A stretch of 64,000 bases of DNA from Pseudovirgaria hyperparasitica. Its lineage: Eukaryota > Ascomycota > Dothideomycetes > Acrospermales > Acrospermaceae. The position numbers were made by a program, and so were the translations under genes. Positions 57,090 through 64,000 of the stretch are shown here, in pieces. Where the stretch lies: NCBI RefSeq assembly GCF_010093815.1, contig NW_022985564.1, forward strand, positions 124,001 to 188,000. Reading direction: 5' to 3'. The notes under the pieces are model-generated. The model searched no databases. It saw only the letters and a list, made by a program, of their open reading frames with translations, and had not been told where the DNA came from. Position 1 is the stretch's first letter; the number at the start of each line of letters is the position of its first letter.

Positions 57090-58444
57090 TGTGAAAGCAA
57101 AAAGTATCACGATACGCTAATAACTGCAAAGGGTATTGGACAGGAAGAAGATATTCAGTCAAAGGAATCAATGGTGAGCCAGGAAAGCACGATGCGTGTT
57201 ATCAATCACCATCTCCGAATGTCTCCAGACCTTATATACATTACACTAAAGCCATAGTAAGGCGACCGATTTAGAAACCCTAGCCCGTGTTAACCAACAA
57301 CCTCATCATTATAATCATTATTGTGCTGGCGGCGGCGTATCTAGCCGTTTCACGGTCGTAGTGTTCGCCAAGACCGGCTGCTGGGATATTTTTGGACACA
57401 TAAAGATCCGTGCGTGATGGTTCCTGAGCAGATCTGTTGGTTCGAGGCAACATGTCAGCGTGAGTGGCAGTAAGCTTGGACTTTGCTGCGGGACTTGTTG
57501 TGGGGAGAAGGTCTGGAATAGAATTCCTGAGTGGGATGAGTAAGTGTTTGGCGGTGGCTGCGGTATGAGATTTGTTCGTTCTGGTTGTGATTATGCGCGG
57601 CCCATGCATGCATTCGTTTCTCCTCCCTTATCTTGTGAGTATGAATACGGGAGGCATGCGTGTTCGACAACACTTGTTCCGAAGTAGCAAAAGCATCTTA
57701 CTGTCTCTGTGCCGTACACGAGACGCCCTCACAGGTCGCTCCCACTGATCCCTCACAGAATGCCACAGTCTTTTAGATCATGTCCAGTCCTGCAGCAGCA
57801 TAGCGCCCTTCACCATGAAATCTTTCCTGATTTGCTCGGCACTTCGTCTTTGCGACACGTATCTGGAAACACCCGGTGCCGGCGCAGATATCTGAGCAGC
57901 TGCTCCGGGTAACTCATCAGGCTGATATGCGGGCTTTTAGTCTGCGAGAGGAACGTCTACTGGTTGGATTCTGGGGTTGGTGGCTGCCACTCTTGGGGCG
58001 GCTGAGTAGGTCAGGTACATGTAAGATCAGGCCATGAATAGGTACTGTACAGCTGCGCCCAGTGGAGCCAAGGGGCATGGATGTTGTGAGATAAAGCTAA
58101 GCGTATCTAGAAGTAATAATTATTACTGAGCAGAATACGCTCATTTGAGTTTGAAATGAGACAGTTGAGTTGATTGAGTTGTACAGTTGTTCGGTCTCGG
58201 CAGCGGGCCGGATGGATCTGTAAGGGATGCTAGTCCTCGTGCGGTACTAGCTCAGCCCTACTGGAGTTTCTCCTCGTGCGCCGTGCGATGAGAGCTTGGG
58301 TGAATAATGACGCGCTAGACATCCATTCGGGATACCTCCACCCAACTGCAAAATTCAACTCGAACTTCAAGGAAAACAACCACAGTCCTACCCCCTATCA
58401 ATCGCACCAGACACCCCGATCACACTCTCTAGTCTCCGACGCAC
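57090..58444. other. Intergenic, no supported gene
   Basis: 1.35 kb between the lysozyme-like gene and the next plus-strand gene. Frames present are short and without motifs. The last ~180 bp are CA-rich and C-rich, as expected of the leader of the downstream gene. Confidence 0.45.
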
Positions 58445-59117
58445 ATGGGTGCCTCCGCCTCCAAAGCTGCCAAAGGCGCTGGCTCAGCAGCCCGCCAATA
58501 TCCCACACGCATTCCCAGCACAGCAACACAGACAAGTCGAAGTAGTCCTCCACCATTAGCTTCAGCAGCCCAACCTCAGACGCAAGCCCAGACGCGCCCT
58601 TCACCAGCCCCTCCCATCCACTCCCAACAACCAGGTCCTTATAACCCCCCCTTTCCCTCTCACTTCTCCCCAACCTACATCTAACGCCGTCTCAGAACCC
58701 GTGCCCCAAGACTCCAACCCTTCCCTCTCCGCGCGTCTCCGCGATATCGGCCCTGTACGCCCCACCGAATCCTATGCCTCGCCATCCTCCGACATCTACA
58801 ACAGCGCGCCTCAGTACCCCTCGCCATACCCGACGCCCGCGTCGAATCCCGCGCTGATCGTGCTCGCGGCCCGGAAGCGCTTCCAGGAGATTGCAGATCA
58901 AGAACATGAGGATGTTGGGAGGAAGGGGTTTGCGGGCAGGACGCTGTTGGATGCCGAGACGATACGGCAGGTGTTGGTGTTGAGAGGAGCAGGGAAGCGA
59001 GAGAGCGATATTGAGACGCTGTTGGGGTTGAAGAAGGGGGTTATGGGAAGGCTGGGGGCAGAGGGACTTGTGGGTGTTTCGGGGCCGACTGGGGGCGCGA
59101 TTGAAAAGACGGCATAG
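58445..59117 (+). CDS. Predicted N-myristoylated protein of unknown function
   Basis: Exons 58445-58634 and 58696-59117 give 203 residues. It starts MGASASKAAKG, a textbook N-myristoylation site (Gly2, Ser6). A Pro/Ser/Gln-rich linker follows, then LSARLRDIGPVRP and a conserved-looking C-terminal helical part (NPALIVLAARKRFQEIAD, FAGRTLLDAETIRQVL, ETLLGLKKGVMGRLG). I recall similar uncharacterised proteins across filamentous ascomycetes, but no function. The lipid should place it at a membrane, maybe mitochondrial or plasma. The intron was found by joining the two frames at CAG|GT and CTCAG. Confidence 0.78.
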
Positions 59118-59341
59118 GGGACTCGTCGGGATTGGGAGGAGTCAGGACGGAGGCCTGAATTGGTCGTGAAAAGTGTGTATATTTGGCGAAGGAGAGCTGG
59201 TAGACATGCCCCCTGTATGACTATGTATATGTATATATATGTACAACATCCGACATGAGAAGATACATGTCGCATATTTCCACTAAATGTCTTAAAGACA
59301 TGCGTCATGTTCGTTATTCACACTTTTATGTTCGTTCCGAA

Positions 59342-60601
59342 TCATTGTTCCTCCTCCAGCTTTGCCAGCGGTTCCCGCATCGGCTTCACAGCCGCCTCCA
59401 GAAGCGGCGTCCTGTCCTTCCCAAGCACCACTATCAAAAATTAGCTCATCAGCTCCTCTCTCGTTCTCACCATATGCAACGAGGTCACTCACATCTTTGG
59501 TACAACTCGTAGCTCGTCACTATCACAAGTGGCAGCCCGACCATGATCGTCAATACCCTATGTAATGTTAATACCGTCAGGCTCGTCGTCATGTTCATCT
59601 TCATATTGCGTCTGCCACACTTACTTCCTCGACGTCGACTTGTACCGCATCGCAGCATCAGGCGCACCCCCTATTGTCCCTGCCGCAGGCCCATTTGGTC
59701 CCGCCGTGGCCGTCACAGACGCACTAGATGCAGCACTCTTCTTCCGCGATTCCTCGAGCAAACCACCTCGCGACAACGTTCGCGAAGCTTCCGCTGGTGC
59801 CAACGCCCTGATTCGTTCTGCAGACTGAGGGACTTTTTTCGAAGGAGGATGTGTCGCAGATGCGGATGCAACAGACGTCGGTGGGATTCTTACTGGAGGA
59901 ATAGTATGGCGAGGGGGAACAGTCTGTTTCGCGAGCTCCGCCGCAGTCGCACGTGCTGCATTGACCTCTTTCAGAATCTTGGACGTTGCGGGTGTCACGG
60001 GGGTTTGCTGCGTCGGGGGTTGGATGGTGGAAGTAGGGGATTCAATGCTCGTTGCGCTCGTTTTAGGCTCGACGGTAGGTGCTGCAGCTGCGATCGTAGC
60101 TAGCTCTACTTCCAGATGTGTGTCATCGGTAGTTCTTTTGAATTGAGTTGCTTCCGGTGGAGTGTCTGAAGTAGATTCTAACTTGTGGTTTGGAGAAAAT
60201 TCTGAAATAGATTCTGGAGTAGGTTGTGGAGTAGGTTTTGGAACAGATTCTGTAGCAGATTTTGCAATGCTTTCCTTTATGATTTCTGGTAAACATTCCA
60301 CAGTAGATTGTGGAGTTCTCTCTGGACTACATTCCGGCACAATTGTAACAGTAGGTTCTCCAGTACTCTCTGGCGTGGACTCCAATATCTGTTCCTTCAC
60401 AACGCTCTTCGCCGACGTCTTCACCGACGCCTTCACATTCTTACCCGAAGCCTTCTTCGGTGAAGCTTTCGTAGCTTTCGTAGCAAGCGTGCGGGTCGTC
60501 GTCGCCTTTGTCGGCGCGTTTTCTTGTACAGATATTTCTGGCGCAGTGGTCGCGACGATCTTCCTGGGCCGTCCGCGTTTTCGGGGAGCTTCAGCTGTCA
60601 T
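59342..60601 (-). CDS. AT-hook-like, single-pass membrane protein of unknown function
   Basis: Exons 60601-59625, 59557-59493 and 59430-59342 give 376 residues. Residues 6-14 (PRKRGRPRK) form a perfect AT-hook core. Then a Lys/Ala-rich stretch, a long Pro/Glu/Ser/Thr-rich disordered segment, and at the C-terminus RYKSTSRK followed by one membrane helix (VLTIMVGLPLVIVTSYELY) and VLGKDRTPLLEAAVKP. The membrane end sits in the two small last exons and would be missed if only the long exon were annotated. A start at 60667 is possible but adds no family-like text. The combination could mean a nuclear-envelope protein that holds DNA, or the GRP motif may simply be part of a basic targeting sequence. 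Confidence 0.7.
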
Positions 60602-61160
60602 GGTGGGTGATTGGTGGTGAATACAGGTGGTACGAATGAGCGGGAAAGGGTAAAAGATTTTGGGCATCTGGGTGACGCGAGAAGACGCGTCGGTGGGTTG
60701 CGGGGATCGCGCTGCTGAGGTGCTAGCTAATCTAGTGGGCGTTTTACTGTAGACTTACATTAACCTTAAATTGAGCATCGTGAAACAACATGATGAGGGG
60801 AGGAAATTCTCCATGAGCCAATTGGTGGATTGCGTTATATGGTGTCTGTAACAAAGGTGCACTTTTATCTGTAACCGGATGGACGTTTTAGCAGTGCATG
60901 ACTTTAGAGTTAACGCATGAGCCTAGTTGCTTGAGAAGCTCCAGGACACGTAACATATTGCACTGGCTTATGATACATACTGCGGTGATACATGTCTTCG
61001 CGCATAGCCAGATCCATCATGGCATATCTATAGAGGCATTTCCCAGCACAAAAGACCTTCCGGCACTATATGACACCTCGAACAAAGCCTCCGCTACACT
61101 CTGATACCCGAAACTAGGGCCGAGAGAATGTTTGATAGTCTTCAATACCATGCTTCGGAC
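60602..61160. other. Intergenic, no supported gene
   Basis: 559 bp between two minus-strand genes, probably the promoter of the AT-hook-like gene and the 3' flank of SWP1. It contains one TTCCGGCA at about 61053-61060, the only occurrence I noticed in an intergenic region outside the tandem array. Confidence 0.4.
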
Positions 61161-62139
61161 TCATCTGAGACCATCCAGTCTTCGTTCTTGCACCTCCGAC
61201 AGCGCACGGCTGCCGCTCAAGAAAGCAACAACACCAACAGCCGCCGCAGCTGGCAGAGTTTGAAACAAATTCCACGTGGTATAGTAGAGGAAGAATATCC
61301 CTTCCATAGCAACAATCGATCCGACAAACAGTGCGTGTGATACTGGCGCTGCGTTCATCGCTTTGCCAAAATGGCTACCATTTCCTCCCAAAGTGAGCCA
61401 TAGACCAAGAACAGCCGGAAGAGCCGCGATGACCGCGATTGTAAAGACTAACGTTATGATAATAGGTGGGGAGGAAGGGTCAGACCGGAAGATGTGACGA
61501 ATCTCTTCTAAGGCGCGATATCGGATTGGTGGCTCTGGGATCGTAATTGGCGCGGCCGGATCTTGCTCAACAGCTAATGTGAAGACAGGAGAACGGTATG
61601 GTTTGCTCGATCCGAAGGACGCGACTATCAGTGAGGCCTTGAGTGGAGCTGCGGAGGTAACGAGTTGCGTGGGCAGGTCTTTTTGTGTCTATTCCAGTTG
61701 TAAGCATAGGCCTAGGTGGTGTAGTTCCATCAAAACATACAACTTCGACCTTGCCCTTTCCATTCTCTTTCAAGGTGAGCGGGAAGGACTCTTCCAGGCC
61801 AGATGATGGTTCAGTGAGAGTAAGGAATGCCTGATGCGGGCGTTTGGCCTTCTTATCCTCTGTGGTCGTGAGAACAATTCTCAATGTGTCCTTTCCTCCG
61901 AGAGCGACCGTCTTCGGCAACGGTACGGTAGCTGACAGTCTGCTCATAACATTGTCAGTCGGTCTTCATAGAGCTAATCGTACTGAGCAGTCTTACTTCT
62001 CCTTCGCTCCACCACCGACTCCAGCGCCTTTGCCTGACACAGTCAAGGTGGCATCTTCAAAAGACCAAGATGAAGCTGCCAGTCCACGCTGGGCTGAAGC
62101 AATTAGCAAAGTCGGTATTATTGAGTGCAGAAGACGCAT
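61161..62139 (-). CDS. SWP1: Oligosaccharyltransferase subunit Swp1 (ribophorin II)
   Basis: Exons 62139-61997, 61939-61741 and 61688-61161 give 289 residues. The signal peptide (MRLLHSIIPTLLIASAQRGLA) precedes SSWSFEDATLTVSGKGAGVG. The lumenal domain has VALGGKDTLRIVLTTTED and KPHQAFL-like text (RPHQAFLTLTEP). The C-terminus carries RYRALEEIRHIFRSDPSSPP and three membrane helices, including GSHFGKAMNAAPVSHALFVG, all typical of Swp1/RPN2. It is a subunit of the ER complex that N-glycosylates proteins. The exon 2 acceptor GAGCAG was preferred over GAG three bases before it because it gives KEKLSATV. Confidence 0.92.
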
Positions 62140-62551
62140 TGTTGCCCAATGATGTGTGTGAAGCTTTCTTCAATTTGAAGCTTCGAGTCCAACTTGCAAC
62201 GTAACCACTTGCTAGAAACCGGAACGCACGGGCCTCATTTTCGTCCTCACATATCACACCGCATTGTGAACATGCAACAGCTCTAAAAGTCTGTATCCTC
62301 TGGAGATTTATAGCTAAGACGAAATTATTCTCCTACACAACAATATTTCTTGTGTAAATGTTGAGTAGCCCATGATACGAGTGTTTGATATGATTCAGAT
62401 CACACATGGTATCAAGCTGTTCACGATGCTTGCAGCTTGCTACAGCTAAAGGTCGGAGTTTTCAAGACGATCGCTATGATCTATGAAATGACAGTATCGG
62501 ATTCTCAAACCTTCCAACACATAGATTGGTAACATGAAACACGTCAACTGC
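62140..62551. other. Intergenic, promoter of SWP1 and 3' flank of the sugar transporter
   Basis: 412 bp. No gene or RNA feature was recognised. Confidence 0.4.
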
Positions 62552-64000
62552 TCAAGCCCTCTCCTCGCCCCTAGCGGGCACAACCTCGACACGCTCGGCA
62601 TGCTTCGTTGCTCCGAGCTTCTCATTGAGTGAAAGGTCATGCGGATCGACACCCCGGGCAGCAGCGTCAGCTTCCACGTTCTTAACCAATTCGGTCACAC
62701 CGAAAAGATCGTCCATCCTTTCAAGCGCGAGACCCTTCGTCTCAGGAATAAAAAACCACACAAAGACAAACATGGAGAAACAGAATGAGCCATAGATGAA
62801 GAATGTACCATATCCGTTCTTCCCCACAGTCGCCATCATGGTCAGCGTCGCGCGCCCAACGACGAAATTGAACAGCCATTGTGTTGCCGCAGCAATTGCG
62901 ACATTCAGCGATCTTAGTCGCGCAGCAGGTATTTCTGACACGTAGATCCAACATACCGGGCCCCAGCCAAACTGGAAAAAGGCAGCAAAGAGGAAGACGC
63001 AAACGAGTGCAACATATCCAGCAGGTGGTACGGATTCTCCTTCGACCTGATTCGAAATGCGGAGGTATAGCGCGATATAGAACATGGCCGTGCCTTGCGC
63101 AATGGATGTCCAGAGGAGCGATTTTCGGCGGCCGAGAGAGTCGGCAGCAAAGAGGAGAAACGCGGCACAAGTTGTCATCTTGACGACACCATAGATTCCA
63201 GTAGCGAAGAGACCAGTTTTCACACCTACGATTCCAAGCTGTTTGAAGATCTGAGGGGCATAGTAATCTTGAAAATGTTACTACTGTGTAATCTTTGGAA
63301 TGCATGTGCAAAACGACTGAAACTTACTAATCGCATTTGTTCCGGTCATTTGTTGGCATATCATCAGAACAATCGATATGATAGCACGCTTTCGATTCCC
63401 AGGAATTGTCCACATCTCCCTCAGAAGATCCATGACAGATGCACCACCAATAAGCATACGTTCGTGGTCAAGCTGAGCCTGTATGTCTGCCAATTCGTTT
63501 TGGATGTATGGATGTGTCGTAGGCAAATGTCGAACTCGGGCGAGAACTTTGCAAGCCTCATCCCAGCGATCAGCCTTTGCTAGCCAACGGGGCGATTCCT
63601 TGTTCAAGAACATAGTAACGATCAGTAGGACAGCTGGCAGGGCCTGGATAGTAAGAGGTGCGATGTAGGTAGCACTTCCTGTCATATGCAAGATGCATCC
63701 ATAATTCACCCAGAAGGCCAACATGGTTCCAGTCGCAATCTATTGACATGATTAGAAGATGCTCTAGAGAATGATGAATTACTGGGGTCATACGAAAAGC
63801 TGGTAAATACCAGTCAGACCGCCACGGATCGCCCGTGGAGCATTTTCTGAGATGTAGAGAGGGACAGCCATAGATGCGGCACCCACGCCAAACCCAGCGA
63901 TCAAGCTAAGAACGAGTAAGTTCCTGGTATACCTAGACTTCTGCTGGTGCTTACCGGCCAATATACATGACTGCAATGTGGCCGAAGCCACATGCCTGCA
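62552..64000 (-). CDS. MFS sugar transporter, 5' end beyond the window
   Basis: Exons visible on the minus strand: 64000-63955 (partial), 63905-63794, 63739-63328 and 63267-62552. The text shows sugar-porter signatures: [68 protein letters not shown] and [18 protein letters not shown]. About ten of twelve membrane helices lie in the window. The QQ.TGTNAINYYAP block binds sugar in hexose and quinate permeases. Substrate unknown. The N-terminal exon or exons lie to the right of the window. Confidence 0.93.

Noticed and set aside
1-64000. Retroviral, LTR, Polinton or other virus-like elements and DNA transposons
   Set aside because: I found no capsid, polymerase, integrase or transposase text, and no long terminal repeats; a repeat-library search would be needed to exclude short relics.

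Overview
The window is nuclear DNA of a filamentous ascomycete (Pezizomycotina, perhaps a Dothideomycete; the class is an inference). Genes are closely spaced, most are split by 45-120 nt GT-AG introns, and several begin with very short first exons. The gene set fits: a cytochrome-b5/FMN lactate dehydrogenase, a Zn2Cys6 regulator, a raffinose-synthase-type galactosidase and a CYT-18-like mitochondrial TyrRS. I rebuilt exons by joining reading frames at splice signals. All models listed keep frame from start to stop, but none is backed by transcripts.

Layout. 0.9-3.8 kb: a MetE-C-terminal-like protein and a secreted M35-like protein with a degenerate zinc motif. 3.8-5.8 kb: gene-free DNA with a 15-bp minisatellite interrupted by 175 Ns. 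5.8-15.5 kb: GH36 galactosidase, mitochondrial TyrRS, Pescadillo/Nop7 and the GPI-transamidase subunit PIG-U/Gab1. 15.9-20.6 kb: five tandem paralogues of a small nuclear-looking protein, with a short helical N-terminal domain, a charged disordered tail and one intron at the same place in every copy. 21.2-27.4 kb: sparse DNA with a small membrane protein and a small acidic protein. 27.5-36.9 kb: Ctr copper transporter, Rtt10/WDR6, Spt5 and ribosomal protein L34. 37.3-45.5 kb: Zn2Cys6 factor, dienelactone hydrolase, a decayed MFS permease and a lactate-dehydrogenase-type flavocytochrome ending in SKL. 45.8-57.1 kb: secreted S41 peptidase, Vtc2/3-type polyphosphate-complex subunit, CoA-type Nudix hydrolase, Atg37-like acyl-CoA-binding protein and a secreted lysozyme-like protein. 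58.4-64 kb: two proteins of unknown function, the oligosaccharyltransferase subunit Swp1 and a sugar transporter cut by the window edge.

Most genes are housekeeping and do not form one pathway. The strongest candidate for something undescribed is the five-gene array at 15.9-20.6 kb, where three of the five upstream regions also share the 8-mer TTCCGGCA. A second theme is peroxisomes and acyl-CoA: the SKL-ended flavocytochrome, and a CoA-type Nudix enzyme next to an Atg37-like protein. I saw no retroviral, LTR or other virus-like element, no convincing tRNA and no intact transposon.
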